Of a stretch of 64,000 nt of DNA, positions 53,425-61,884 are shown piece after piece. Position numbers and translations under genes: made by a program. Below the pieces are notes generated by a model that was not told the origin of the DNA, ran no database searches, and was given only the letters and a program-made list of their open reading frames with translations. Every line of letters starts with the position of its first letter. The stretch's first letter is position 1. The stretch covers positions 1-64,000 of the forward strand of contig CALUOP010000006.1 of NCBI GenBank assembly GCA_944322305.1, in the 5' to 3' direction. Source of the stretch: an uncultured Coriobacteriaceae bacterium. GTDB lineage: Bacteria; Actinomycetota; Coriobacteriia; Coriobacteriales; Coriobacteriaceae.

Positions 53425-53584
53425 CCGGCGAAGGGTGGGGAGACCCCCTCCCGCCCCCGGCAGGCTCCCCCGGCGGCCTTGCGCCGAAATACCCCCGGAA
53501 TCTGTTTTTTTGCCGGGCCGGTATGTGCGTTCTTGATTGACAACACCATCTACCTGCGGGAACGATCGCGTTTGGCGGTGCTTC

Positions 53585-54607
53585 ATGCTCATCTCGGAGA
53601 TAATCCCGTACGAACGCAACGCGAGGCACAACGAGAAGGCGGTGCCGGTGGTCGCGGAGTCCATAAAGGAGTTCGGGCTGCGCGGAACCATCGGCCTGGA
53701 ATCGCCGGACAACCCCGTCATCGTGTTCGGCCACACCAGGGTGGAGGCCTGCAAAAGACTGGGCTGGACTGAGATACCCGACGAGAAGATCGAGTTCTGC
53801 GACGACCTCACCGCCGAGCAGGTCAAGGCGTTCCGGTTGGCGGACAACCGAACCGGCGAGATCGCTACATGGAACAAGGCGCTCCTAAAAAGCGAGGTGC
53901 GCTCGCTCGACGGCTTTGACATGGAGCGGTTTAAGTTCGACTTCAAGGGCAAGAAGCTGGGCTACGGGGCCGAGCGGCTGAGGACGGACGGTGCGTACAA
54001 CCTCGACCTCGTGAACCGCGAATCCTGCGGCAAGGACGGCTTCCCCTCCCTCCCCAAGGTGGAGGAGCGGCCAACGGAACTGATCGGGTTCAACTACGCG
54101 AAGACCACGCCGCCGGGGAATCGGGCCGGGAAGGGGCTCCACTTCTTCATAGACGACTACCAGTTCGAGAGAGTGTGGAACAGCCCCCGCAAATACCTTG
54201 ACATTCTGCGCGGGTACGAGTGCGTGCTTACGCCCGACTTCTCGCTGTACATGGACATGCCGGCCCCGATGCAGGCGTGGAACCGCTACAGGGCGCAGGC
54301 CCTCGGCAAGTGGTGGAGCGACAACGGGATCAAGGTGGTGCCCGCGCTCTCGTGGGCGCAGCCGGAGAGCTACCGGTTCTGCTTCAAAGGCGTTCCGTCG
54401 CGATCCACCGTCGCTGTCTCCACCGTCGGCGTGAAGGGCGACGAGGCGGCGCTCGCCGTGTGGCGCGACGGGATGGCGGCGGCCATGAGAAAGCTCAAGC
54501 CGTCGCGCGTCCTGCTCTACGGCGGGCGCATCGACTTCGATTTCGGCTGTGCTGAAGTGGTGGAGTACCGTAACTCTGTCACGGAGAGGATGGGCCATGG
54601 GCGGTAG
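53585..54607 (+). CDS. ParB-like/DUF4417 fusion protein
   Basis: The 340-residue protein has an N-terminal ParB-like domain (LISEIIPYERNARHNEKAVP, VFGHTRVEACKRLGW; residues about 1-110). A C-terminal DUF4417-like domain (GLHFFIDDYQFERVWNSPRKYLDIL, TPDFSLYMDMP) follows. Both occur together in prophages; the ParB-type fold may be a nuclease or CTPase, and the role of DUF4417 is unknown. I place the start at ATG 53585, where the family homology begins. The ribosome site is poor, and TTG 53537 is an alternative. The 160 bases before hold GC-rich hairpins but no gene. Confidence 0.8.
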   Translation: MLISEIIPYERNARHNEKAVPVVAESIKEFGLRGTIGLESPDNPVIVFGHTRVEACKRLGWTEIPDEKIEFCDDLTAEQVKAFRLADNRTGEIATWNKALLKSEVRSLDGFDMERFKFDFKGKKLGYGAERLRTDGAYNLDLVNRESCGKDGFPSLPKVEERPTELIGFNYAKTTPPGNRAGKGLHFFIDDYQFERVWNSPRKYLDILRGYECVLTPDFSLYMDMPAPMQAWNRYRAQALGKWWSDNGIKVVPALSWAQPESYRFCFKGVPSRSTVAVSTVGVKGDEAALAVWRDGMAAAMRKLKPSRVLLYGGRIDFDFGCAEVVEYRNSVTERMGHGR

Positions 54608-54986
54608 GGGAGCAAGCAGCATGTCAGGCGGTCGTTCAAGAGGATCAAACCCGTTGACTAACAGCGGGACGCTTGACATCGAAGTTGAATATAACCGTAG
54701 GCGCGGTGGATACGCTGAACACGTTCTTGAAGCTTCATCTGACGAGAACGGGAACGTCACACTCGACTATGCGTATACGAAAGACTTTGCATCGCAGAGC
54801 AAGAACATCAGCATCGCTACATTTCATCTCGATCACGGCATATACACGTATGGCAGGGAGACAAGGTCTCACGGAATAGACTTGTCGAAAGCAAAGTCGG
54901 TGAGCGGAAGAACCTGGGACGTCCAAAAGTACCTCGAGGACAACGGGTTCAGGTGGGACAGGTCGTCAAGGCGCTATGTGCGATGA
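54597..54986 (+). CDS. Phage protein of unknown function (MGGRG start)
   Basis: The 129-residue protein starts MGGRGASSMSGGRSRG, a Gly/Ser-rich N terminus seen in several phage proteins encoded near terminase. A folded part from about residue 35 has a mixed beta/alpha pattern (TLDIEVEYNRRRGGYAEHV) and a C-terminal VQKYLEDNGFRWDRSSRRY segment. It is less GC-rich than its neighbours. It overlaps the ParB-like gene by 11 bases. No known function. Confidence 0.7.
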   Translation: MGGRGASSMSGGRSRGSNPLTNSGTLDIEVEYNRRRGGYAEHVLEASSDENGNVTLDYAYTKDFASQSKNISIATFHLDHGIYTYGRETRSHGIDLSKAKSVSGRTWDVQKYLEDNGFRWDRSSRRYVR

Positions 54987-55005
54987 CATTAACGGTGGTG
55001 GTTAG

Positions 55006-55386
55006 ATGCCTGTAGCAAAGCCGCCGTCGATCGAGGCTGACGCGTTCAAAAGCGCGAAGTGGGACGAGCTGACGAGCGGGCGGAGGTTCGCCGAGAAGGA
55101 CGCCCCGACGCTCGCGCTGCTGTGCCAGTGGCACAAGATAGCGGCTCAGGCCATGGACGAGCTTGACGGGTTCGGCGGCCAGACCGCGTACCAGAACGAT
55201 GTCGGCGACCTCAAAGCGTTCCCGCAGATCGGGACGCTCAAGACGGCGAGCGCCGAGATACGGCAGCTCAACAAGCAGCTGGGAATAAACGACGAGGCGG
55301 AGCCGGAGGTTGCGCATGGCGGAGCTAGCGTCCTGTCCATCGTCTCCGGCAAGCGCCAGGAGAGGCGCGCAAGAGCCGCGGGTTAA
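55006..55386 (+). CDS. terS: Terminase small subunit, P27 family
   Basis: The 126-residue protein has the P27-family pattern, with a long helical region ending in LKTASAEIRQLNKQLGIND. It should recognise the phage packaging site and pass it to the large subunit. It overlaps the large-subunit gene by 71 bases, an unusually long overlap here but typical of this pair. Confidence 0.88.
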   Translation: MPVAKPPSIEADAFKSAKWDELTSGRRFAEKDAPTLALLCQWHKIAAQAMDELDGFGGQTAYQNDVGDLKAFPQIGTLKTASAEIRQLNKQLGINDEAEPEVAHGGASVLSIVSGKRQERRARAAG

Positions 55387-56797
55387 GGTTCTGGCCGGCG
55401 AGGCCTCGTACTCGGACGGCCCCGAGGCGTCCAGGCTCATAGCCGACCTGGGCATGGAACTGTTCGAGTGGGAGGACGGCGTTCTGCGGGCGTGGTGCGC
55501 CCGCGACGCCGAAGACCGCCCGGCGTACGTGACCTGCGGCCTGTCCGTGCCGCGCCAGAACGGCAAGAACGCCATCCTGGAGGCCTTCGAGGTCTACCAG
55601 CTCGCCGTGTGCGGGGCGCACATCCTCCACACGGCGCACCGCGTGAAGACCGCCAAGAAGTCGTTCCAGCGCCTGGTGAAGTACTTCAAGGACGAGCGCC
55701 GACACCCGGAGCTGTCCGCCATGGTGGAGAACATCAGGTACACGAACGGCGAGGAGGGCATCTACCTGTCGAACGGAGGCAGCGTGGAGTTCTCCGCGCG
55801 CAGCAGGGCCGGCGCCCGAGGCTTCGACGACATCCAGATCGTGGTCTTCGACGAGGCGCAAGACCTTACCGACGACCAGCTCTCCGCCGTCATGTACACG
55901 CTGGCGGCGTCCTCCACCGGCGACCGCCAGATGATATTCACCGGCACCCCGCCGGACGAGAGCTCCCCGGGAACGGTATTCGCCCGCACAAGGGAAGCGG
56001 CAACCACTAGCCCGGCGAACCGCACATGCTGGTTCGAGTGGGGTGTCGAGGACATGCCGCCGAAGGGCTCCACCTTCGCAGACGTCCTCGACCTGGTGTA
56101 CGAGACGAACCCGTCGATGGGCTACACCCTCGACGAGGAGTTCACCGAGACGGAGTTCGCTAACGCCGACCTCCTGGGCTTCAGCGTCGAGCGCCTGGGC
56201 TACTGGATCAAGGGCTCCGCCCAGACGGCGATACCGCCCGAGCTGTGGGCCAAGACCAAGGTGGAGGAGCCGCCGGCCGGCGGCAAGCGCGCGTTCGGCG
56301 TCAAGTTCTCGCCGGACGGGCAGCAGGTCGCCCTGGCCGGGTGCCGCTGGTACCCGGACGCCCCTGACCACGTCCAGCTCCTCGGGGTCGGCAGGCTCGC
56401 TGACGGAATCGGCTGGATAACCGACTTCATCATCCCGCGCGCCGGAAGCACGGCCTGCGTGGTCGTAGACGGCAGGAACGGGGCGGACGCCCTGCTGGAC
56501 GCGCTCAAGGGCGAGTTCCCCAGGCAGGCGCTCTTGTCCCCGGGGACGCGCGGGGTCGTGGCCGCCTCAACCATGTTCGCGGAGGCGCTGCGAGACGGGC
56601 GGCTCACCCACTGGGCGAGCGACGGCCAGCAGGCGCTTGACGCGTCCGTGGCCACGTCGGTGAAGCGGCCCATAGGAAGCGACGGAGGGTGGGGCTTCGG
56701 CGGGGACGCCAGCGCGCCGGCCGAGGCTGCAGCGCTCGCCTACTGGGGCGACGCCACAACCAAGAGAGACCCTGACGGGGGGTGCGTGCTGCTGTGA
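55316..56797 (+). CDS. terL: Terminase large subunit
   Basis: The 493-residue motor and nuclease has an N-terminal ATPase (SVPRQNGKNAILEAF, the deviant Walker A; VVFDEAQDLTDDQL, Walker B; FTGTPPDE, motif III). A C-terminal RNase-H-type nuclease (CVVVDGRNGADALLDAL with metal-binding Asp) follows. It belongs to the Terminase_1/HK97-like type. The ATG at 55316 follows CGGAGG. The stop overlaps the portal start (GTGA). Confidence 0.95.
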   Translation: MAELASCPSSPASARRGAQEPRVKVLAGEASYSDGPEASRLIADLGMELFEWEDGVLRAWCARDAEDRPAYVTCGLSVPRQNGKNAILEAFEVYQLAVCGAHILHTAHRVKTAKKSFQRLVKYFKDERRHPELSAMVENIRYTNGEEGIYLSNGGSVEFSARSRAGARGFDDIQIVVFDEAQDLTDDQLSAVMYTLAASSTGDRQMIFTGTPPDESSPGTVFARTREAATTSPANRTCWFEWGVEDMPPKGSTFADVLDLVYETNPSMGYTLDEEFTETEFANADLLGFSVERLGYWIKGSAQTAIPPELWAKTKVEEPPAGGKRAFGVKFSPDGQQVALAGCRWYPDAPDHVQLLGVGRLADGIGWITDFIIPRAGSTACVVVDGRNGADALLDALKGEFPRQALLSPGTRGVVAASTMFAEALRDGRLTHWASDGQQALDASVATSVKRPIGSDGGWGFGGDASAPAEAAALAYWGDATTKRDPDGGCVLL

Positions 56798-58320
56798 GCG
56801 ACGCTTTGAACGAGTTCCAGCCGTCCACGGTGTACGGGCTCACCGACTCGGAGCAGGCCGACTTCTGGAAGCTCATGAACGTGTGGCGCGACCGGCTGTC
56901 GGGAAACAAGCTCCGCAAGCGGTACTACGACCAGAAGAACGCGGTCAAGGGGCTCGGCATCTCCGTCCCCGACAAGCTATCCAGCCTCAGCGCGGTGCTG
57001 GGGTGGCCGTCCAAGGCGGTTGACGAGCTTGCCGACCGCTCCGTGCTCGAGGGCTTCACCTTCGGCGGCGAGCGGGACGAGTGGTTCGACCGCATGGTCG
57101 ACGAGAACGACTTCCTCACCGTGTACGACCAGGCGCTTTCGGCGGAGCTGATCGGCTCGTGCGCGTTCTGCACGGTGAGCGCCGGTGAAGAGGGCGAGCC
57201 CGAGGTCATCCTCAGCGCCTACGGCCCTGACGACGCGGCGGCGATATGGGACTACCGCCGCAAGCGCATCAAGGCGGGGCTGGCCCTCGTGGACGTGGAC
57301 ATCGACGACGCCGGGCAGGCGCACCCGAGGTGGGTGAACCTGTACACGTCGACCGTCACGGCCTCGTGCGTAAAGGGCTCCGACGGCAGGTGGAGGGCTT
57401 CCCGCACCGAGAACACGGTCGGGCGCCCGCTCATGGAGCCGCTGTGCTACCTGCCCGACACGCGCAGGCCCTTCGGCAAGTCGCGCATCACGCGCGCCGT
57501 CATGTCGATCACCGACTGCGCGGTGCGCGAGGTGCAGCGCAGCGAGATAGCCGCCGAGTTCGCGGCGCTCCCGCAGAAGTACGCCCTCGGCGTCGACGCC
57601 AAGACGTTCGGCGCCGACGACGAGAAGAGGTACAGGGCGTGGATGGGCGCGATACTCGCGCTCACGCAGAACAAGAACGGCGAGACGCCAACGGTCGGGC
57701 AGTTCCCGCAGATCGCCATGCAGCCGCACATCGACTACATGAGGTCGCTGGCCCTCCAGTTCTCGGGCGAGACGGGAATACCCGTTTCCTCGCTGGGCGT
57801 GGTGCAGGACAACCCGTCGAGCGCCGAGGCCATGTACGCCGCCGAGCGGCAGCTCATCGCCAAGGCCGAGCGCCTCAACCGGGGCAACGGCCGGGCGCTG
57901 CGCAACGTCGCCCGCATCGCCTTCTGCGTGCGCGACGGCGTGAAGTACGAAGACCTCGATGGCGCGGCGTGGGACGCCAAGGCGCGGTTCCGCGACGAGG
58001 TGCGCAGCTCCAAGGCCGCGAACGCCGACTACGCCATCAAGTTAGCCTCATCCGTTCCGGCCTACGCCAAGACGGCCTACTTCTGGCGCGACTCCGGTTA
58101 CACCGAGGACGAGGCGCGCGACATCATGTCTCAGGTGAGCCGGGCGGAGGCGGCCCAGGCGATCATGCAGGCGGCCGCACAGCCGCAGAGCCAGGGGGTG
58201 ACCGGCGTTGCAGCTGATGACGGCGGCGGAGGTGGAGGCGTACCGGTCGGCGGTGCGCGGCCAGGCGGAGGCGGCGAGGGCGACGGCGGATCGGGCGATA
58301 CGGGCGTGGCTCAGGGCTAA
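56794..58320 (+). CDS. Phage portal protein
   Basis: The 508-residue protein matches SPP1 gp6-like portals: helical N terminus, central clip and stem region (RRPFGKSRITRAVMSITDCAVREVQRSEI), and SGETGIPVSSLGVVQDNPSSAEAM near residue 330. It ends in a disordered Gly-rich tail. It forms the ring through which DNA enters the head. It starts at GTG 56794 and overlaps the next gene by 113 bases. Confidence 0.93.
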   Translation: MSDALNEFQPSTVYGLTDSEQADFWKLMNVWRDRLSGNKLRKRYYDQKNAVKGLGISVPDKLSSLSAVLGWPSKAVDELADRSVLEGFTFGGERDEWFDRMVDENDFLTVYDQALSAELIGSCAFCTVSAGEEGEPEVILSAYGPDDAAAIWDYRRKRIKAGLALVDVDIDDAGQAHPRWVNLYTSTVTASCVKGSDGRWRASRTENTVGRPLMEPLCYLPDTRRPFGKSRITRAVMSITDCAVREVQRSEIAAEFAALPQKYALGVDAKTFGADDEKRYRAWMGAILALTQNKNGETPTVGQFPQIAMQPHIDYMRSLALQFSGETGIPVSSLGVVQDNPSSAEAMYAAERQLIAKAERLNRGNGRALRNVARIAFCVRDGVKYEDLDGAAWDAKARFRDEVRSSKAANADYAIKLASSVPAYAKTAYFWRDSGYTEDEARDIMSQVSRAEAAQAIMQAAAQPQSQGVTGVAADDGGGGGGVPVGGARPGGGGEGDGGSGDTGVAQG

Positions 58321-58993
58321 CCACGGCTACTCGGTCGCCGACGCGCGCGAGTACGCCAAGGTTCTTCTCGGGCAGCTGTACAAGGGGTACGGCGACCTGT
58401 CGGCGGAGATCGCCGCCGAGCTGTACGACGAGATAGCCGCCCGGCTGGGCGCCGGGCTGCAGAGCGCCTCCCTCTCCAACGAGGTGGAGGACGCGGCCAT
58501 CGACTCCACCGTGCGCTACCACGCCGGCAAGCTCGCGGAGGGCGACGAGGAGGGGTTCGCAAGGCAGGTCGCCTTCAACGCCTTCAGCCACGCGTGGATC
58601 GCCGCCAACGGAACCATGGAGGCCAACGCCTCCCGCGACTCGGGGGCAGGCATGCGCTACGCGCGCGTCCCGAGCGGGCGCGAGACGTGCCTGTTCTGCC
58701 TGATGCTCGCGTCGCGCGGGTTCGCGTACCGGAGCGCGTCGAGCGCGGGCGGGCAGGGCCACCGGTTCCACAAGGGGTGCGACTGCGTGGTGGTGGCGGG
58801 CCCTGCTGGCTCCACCCTGGGCGGGTACGACCCGCAGGCGCTGTACGACAGGTGGCAGGAGGGCGTAGACCTCAAGGCCTCCGAGCGCGCGGAGCGCAAC
58901 GGCACGAGCGAGGCCGAGGAGCGCGCGAAGATCATGGCCCAGTACCAAGCCTCGTCCAAGCGGGCCAAGCAGAAGGCGAAAAGCGCCCGGTAA
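58208..58993 (+). CDS. Minor head (MuF-like/VG15-type) protein
   Basis: The 261-residue protein has a helical N-terminal part and a C-terminal domain with VPSGRETCLFCLMLASRG and HKGCDCVVV, a Cys/His pattern of actinophage minor capsid proteins related to MuF. I use TTG 58208, nine to ten bases after AGGGGGTG; ATG 58217 is the alternative. It starts inside the portal gene. Confidence 0.82.
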   Translation: MQLMTAAEVEAYRSAVRGQAEAARATADRAIRAWLRANHGYSVADAREYAKVLLGQLYKGYGDLSAEIAAELYDEIAARLGAGLQSASLSNEVEDAAIDSTVRYHAGKLAEGDEEGFARQVAFNAFSHAWIAANGTMEANASRDSGAGMRYARVPSGRETCLFCLMLASRGFAYRSASSAGGQGHRFHKGCDCVVVAGPAGSTLGGYDPQALYDRWQEGVDLKASERAERNGTSEAEERAKIMAQYQASSKRAKQKAKSAR

Positions 58994-59080
58994 GCGTAGG
59001 GAATTGCCCGTGGGGGGCATGCGGGAGACGGCGACCCCGTAAAAACCGCCGGGGCGGAAGACACGCAACGCCGCCCGACC

Positions 59081-59170
59081 GGATGGTTGGCAGAGCAGAC
59101 GAATGCAGCGGGTTGCTAACCCGTAGCGCTCAATCGGGCGCCGCAGGTGCGAATCCTGCACCATCCGCCA
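59081..59170 (+). tRNA. tRNA-Ser (GCT)
   Basis: This 90-base gene has a 7-bp acceptor stem (GGATGGT/ACCATCC), discriminator G and encoded CCA. The anticodon loop is TTGCTAA (GCT, Ser codons AGC/AGT). There is a long variable arm typical of Ser, and the T-stem is GCAGG/CCTGC. The T-loop is TGCGAAT: position 55 is G instead of the universal U. The D-loop has A-G where G18-G19 is expected. It lies in the late region before the scaffold gene. Confidence 0.92.
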
Positions 59171-59171
59171 C

Positions 59172-59242
59172 AGGCCATTAGCTCAACAGCAGAGCGGCGG
59201 TCTCCAAAACCGCAGACGGGCGGGCGGCACGCCCATGGCCTG
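59172..59242 (+). tRNA. tRNA-Trp (CCA) with atypical T-loop
   Basis: This 71-base gene has perfect stems: acceptor AGGCCAT/ATGGCCT, D-stem GCTC/GAGC, anticodon stem GCGGT/ACCGC with loop CTCCAAA (anticodon CCA), and T-stem GGGCG/CGCCC. CCA is not encoded. The T-loop GGCGGCA lacks U54, U55 and A58. The D-loop AACAGCA has A-G in place of G18-G19. It starts one base after the tRNA-Ser gene. Confidence 0.88.
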
Positions 59243-59258
59243 CCGCGTACGCGAAACC

Positions 59259-59280
59259 GGCCCCGCACGGGGCCCTTTTC
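59259..59280 (+). terminator. Terminator 1 after the tRNAs
   Basis: GGCCCC (59259-59264) pairs with GGGGCC (59269-59274) around a GCAC loop, followed by CTTTTC. Confidence 0.75.
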
Positions 59281-59286
59281 ATACCG

Positions 59287-59310
59287 GGCCGCGGAGACGC
59301 GGCCTTTTTC
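59287..59310 (+). terminator. Terminator 2 after the tRNAs
   Basis: GGCCGC (59287-59292) pairs with GCGGCC (59299-59304), followed by TTTTTC. The second of four consecutive hairpins. Confidence 0.8.
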
Positions 59311-59318
59311 ATGCCGAC

Positions 59319-59355
59319 GGGCCGCACGGCCCAGAGACGGTCGCCGCACGGCGAC
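59319..59355 (+). repeat. Two further GCAC-loop hairpins before the scaffold gene
   Basis: GGGCC-GCAC-GGCCC (59319-59332) and GTCGCC-GCAC-GGCGAC (59340-59355) share the same GCAC loop closed by C-G with terminator 1 but lack T-runs. The second ends 14 bases before the scaffold ATG, just ahead of the ribosome site GGAAGGAGG, so it could tune translation or mRNA stability. Confidence 0.7.
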
Positions 59356-59368
59356 GGAAGGAGGCCCC

Positions 59369-59833
59369 ATGGAAGGGCAGGAGCAGGTTGAGCAGCAGGA
59401 GGAGCAGACGGTCAGCAAGGCCGACTACGACAAGCTGCTCGCGCAGTCGCGCAAGTGGGAGCGCCAGAGCAAGGCGAACGCCGAGAAGGCCAAGGCGTAC
59501 GACGAGATGCAGGCGAAGTCGATGACCGACTCCGAGCGCGCGGAGGCAGCCTCAAAGCGCGCCGACGAGGCCGAGGCCGAGCTTGCGAAGTACCGCCGCG
59601 CCGAGGAGCGGAGCGCATGGGCCGCGAAGGCCCACGAGAGCACCGGCGTTCCCGTAGACGTGCTCCAGGCCATGGAGGCCGGCAGCGAGAAGGAAATGAT
59701 GGCGAGGGCCGAGTCCCTAAAGGGCTACTTCGCCAAGCGCCAGGTGGTGCCGGGGGACGGCGTGCACCTGGAGGGCACGGGTGACGGGGAGTCGGCCAAC
59801 GATTGGCTGCGCTCCACCATCCCGACGCACTAG
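59369..59833 (+). CDS. Capsid scaffold protein (DUF4355-like)
   Basis: The 154-residue protein is an acidic coiled coil (SKADYDKLLAQSRKWERQSKANAEKA...) with a short C-terminal tail. This is the pattern of phage scaffolds that guide capsid assembly. GAAGGAGGCCCC precedes the ATG and the major capsid gene follows 15 bases later. Confidence 0.85.
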   Translation: MEGQEQVEQQEEQTVSKADYDKLLAQSRKWERQSKANAEKAKAYDEMQAKSMTDSERAEAASKRADEAEAELAKYRRAEERSAWAAKAHESTGVPVDVLQAMEAGSEKEMMARAESLKGYFAKRQVVPGDGVHLEGTGDGESANDWLRSTIPTH

Positions 59834-59848
59834 AGACAAGGAGGGCAC

Positions 59849-60796
59849 ATGTCCAGCTACGATCAGGCGGTATCCCGCACCGACCTCGGCAACGGCGGGA
59901 TCATCCCGACACAGTACGCCGAGGAGATCATCAAGAACACACCGAAGAGCTCCGTGCTTCTCACGCGCGGCCGCCGCGTGACGCTCACAAGCAAGGAGCG
60001 CGTCCAGCCCGTGCTCAACCTGTTCCCCCAGGCGTACTGGGTGAACGGCGACTCGGGCCTCAAGCAGACCACCAAGATGCAGTGGGGCGACCTCAAGATG
60101 ACGGCCGAGGAGCTGGCGGTCATCGTCCCCGTCCCCGACGCCATCATCGCCGACAGCAAGGTCAACCTCTGGGGTGAGATCACCCCTGCGATCAGCGAGT
60201 CCATCGGCAAGCTCATCGACCAGGCCGGCATCTTCGGCGTCGGCAAGCCTGACACCTGGCCGACCGCCGTCGTAGACGCGGCCAAGGCCGCCTCCAACAC
60301 GGTTGAGGCCGGCACGGGCCCCGACCTCGCCGACGACATCGCCGCGCTCGGCGAGCTCATGGCCGAGGAGGGCTACAGCGTCAACGGCTTCGCGTCGCAG
60401 CCCGGCCTGCAGTGGAAGCTGCGCCGCCTGCGCGCTTCCGACGGCACCCCGATCTACCAGAACAGCCTGAACTCCACCGGCGTGTCCGGCCTCTACGGCC
60501 TCGCGCTCAACGAGGTGGAGAACGGCGCGTGGGACGCGTCCAAGGCGATGCTCATCGCGGCCGACTGGACGAACTTCCTCGTCGGCATCCGCCAGGACAT
60601 CACCTACAAGTGGCTCGACCAGGCGGTCATCTCCGACGACGATGGCAAGGTCATCCTGAACCTCGCCCAGCAGGACTGCACGGCGCTGCGCGTCGTCATG
60701 CGCGTCGGCTTCCAGGTGGCCAACCCCATCAACCGCGTCGAGGAGACGGCGTCCAAGCGCTACCCGGCGGCCGTCCTCACCCCGGCGTCTTCCTAA
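59849..60796 (+). CDS. Major capsid protein, HK97 fold
   Basis: The 315-residue protein begins MSSYDQAVSRTDLGNGGIIP and shows the HK97-type sequence plan of an N-terminal arm, E-loop region (VTLTSKERVQPVLNLF) and P/A domains (LAVIVPVPDAIIAD, KAMLIAADWTNFLVGIRQDI). The gene follows the scaffold, with AAGGAGG before the ATG. No protease is encoded just upstream, so the scaffold may be removed without a classic prohead protease. Confidence 0.93.
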   Translation: MSSYDQAVSRTDLGNGGIIPTQYAEEIIKNTPKSSVLLTRGRRVTLTSKERVQPVLNLFPQAYWVNGDSGLKQTTKMQWGDLKMTAEELAVIVPVPDAIIADSKVNLWGEITPAISESIGKLIDQAGIFGVGKPDTWPTAVVDAAKAASNTVEAGTGPDLADDIAALGELMAEEGYSVNGFASQPGLQWKLRRLRASDGTPIYQNSLNSTGVSGLYGLALNEVENGAWDASKAMLIAADWTNFLVGIRQDITYKWLDQAVISDDDGKVILNLAQQDCTALRVVMRVGFQVANPINRVEETASKRYPAAVLTPASS

Positions 60797-60861
60797 CCAG
60801 GGCTAGCGGCCGTGCAGAGGGGGCGGGGAAGCTCGAACCCGCCCCTGCCGCGACGCCGACC

Positions 60862-60984
60862 ATGAGCGACACGGCGGCGGAGATTCGCGCCTACGCGGAG
60901 CGGAGCGGCGTAGAGGTGCCGCCCAGGGCGACCAAGGCGCAGATGCTCGCCGCCATCGAGGAGGCAAGACATGGCAACCCGTAA
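60862..60984 (+). CDS. Small HeH/LEM-like phage protein
   Basis: The frame MSDTAAEIRAYAERSGVEVPPRATKAQMLAAIEEARHGNP (40 residues, written here in part by motif) carries a helix-extended-helix motif common in short proteins encoded after phage capsid genes. The start is uncertain: no good ribosome site precedes ATG 60862 and the frame is open upstream to overlap the capsid end. Its end overlaps the next gene by 14 bases. Confidence 0.6.
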   Translation: MSDTAAEIRAYAERSGVEVPPRATKAQMLAAIEEARHGNP

Positions 60985-61462
60985 CATCCATTTCGTGTCC
61001 GAGGCGCCGGGCGGCTTGCCCGCCGAGGACGTGTACGCCGACAACCTGCCGTCAGACGGCGGCGAGGCCCCGACGGCCGACACGCTGGAGGGCGCAACCG
61101 CAACCGGAAAGGCCCTCATGAAGGCCACCGACGCCGAAGCGGCCCGCACCGCGATCGGCGCCGGAACGTCCAGCTTCTCCGGCAGCTACAACAACCTGAC
61201 CGACAAGCCGACGATCCCCACGATTCCCGGCAACGCGACGTCTTCGGCGGCGGGCCTTATGAGCGCGTCCGACAAGGCGAAGCTCGACGGCATCGCGACG
61301 GGAGCCAACAACTACTCGCTGCCTGCGGCCGCAACCGGCGCCATCGGAGGCGTGAGGATGGCCGCGCACGTGGCGAGCGCGGCGGGCGATAACGTGACCG
61401 CAGCCGAGTTCGAGGCGCTGCTCGACGCGCTGGAGGCAGCGGGCATCGTGGCGGGTGCGTAG
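60971..61462 (+). CDS. Head fibre/decoration-like protein
   Basis: The 163-residue protein is Ala/Gly/Ser/Thr-rich and has AAGLMSASDKAKLDGIATGA, a repeat found in phage head and tail fibres. A short C-terminal helix (FEALLDALEAAGI) may trimerise it. Position right after the capsid gene suggests a head-surface decoration protein. GGAGGCAAGAC precedes the ATG. Confidence 0.75.
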   Translation: MATRNIHFVSEAPGGLPAEDVYADNLPSDGGEAPTADTLEGATATGKALMKATDAEAARTAIGAGTSSFSGSYNNLTDKPTIPTIPGNATSSAAGLMSASDKAKLDGIATGANNYSLPAAATGAIGGVRMAAHVASAAGDNVTAAEFEALLDALEAAGIVAGA

Positions 61463-61464
61463 CG

Positions 61465-61884
61465 GTGGAGGTCGCGCTTCCCTTCGCTACCGCCGAAGAC
61501 CTCGCCGAGAGGTGGAGGCCGCTGAGCGACGCGGAGAAGCCGCGCGCCGACGCCCTCCTGTCCGACGCCTCATACGCCCTGGCGGCGCTCATGCCGGAGG
61601 GGTGGGAGGGCGACCCGAGCGTCACGGCCGACCTGCTGCGCATGGTCTGCTGCAACGTGGTCAAGCGCGAGATGCAGCCGAACCCGCTCGGGGTGGACGC
61701 GCCGGCCATGAGCCAGGTGTCCCAGACGGCCGGCAGCTTCTCGGTCAACGCCACGCTGGCGAACCCGACGGGAGACATATACCTCACCGACACCGAGAAG
61801 AAGCTGCTCCACGTGGGGGAGGCCAGGTGCTACTCCGTCGTGGCGGAGATCGGTTACAGAGGGGGCCGGCCATGGCTCTGCTGA
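61465..61884 (+). CDS. Head-tail connector (Gp15/Gp19-like)
   Basis: The 139-residue protein starts at GTG 61465. It has FATAEDLAERWRPLSDAEKPRADALLSDAS and VNATLANPTGDIYLTDTEKK, the pattern of the Gp19/Gp15/Gp42 connector family that binds the portal ring. It overlaps the next gene by 13 bases. Confidence 0.85.
   Translation: MEVALPFATAEDLAERWRPLSDAEKPRADALLSDASYALAALMPEGWEGDPSVTADLLRMVCCNVVKREMQPNPLGVDAPAMSQVSQTAGSFSVNATLANPTGDIYLTDTEKKLLHVGEARCYSVVAEIGYRGGRPWLC

Noticed and set aside
53425-53584. Start of the ParB-like gene at TTG 53537 and a promoter TTGACA at the same place
   Set aside because: Homology-like residues begin at ATG 53585, and no -10 box stands at the right distance from TTGACA.
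58994-59080. Possible third tRNA before tRNA-Ser
   Set aside because: GC-rich short repeats are present but no acceptor stem or anticodon arm can be formed.
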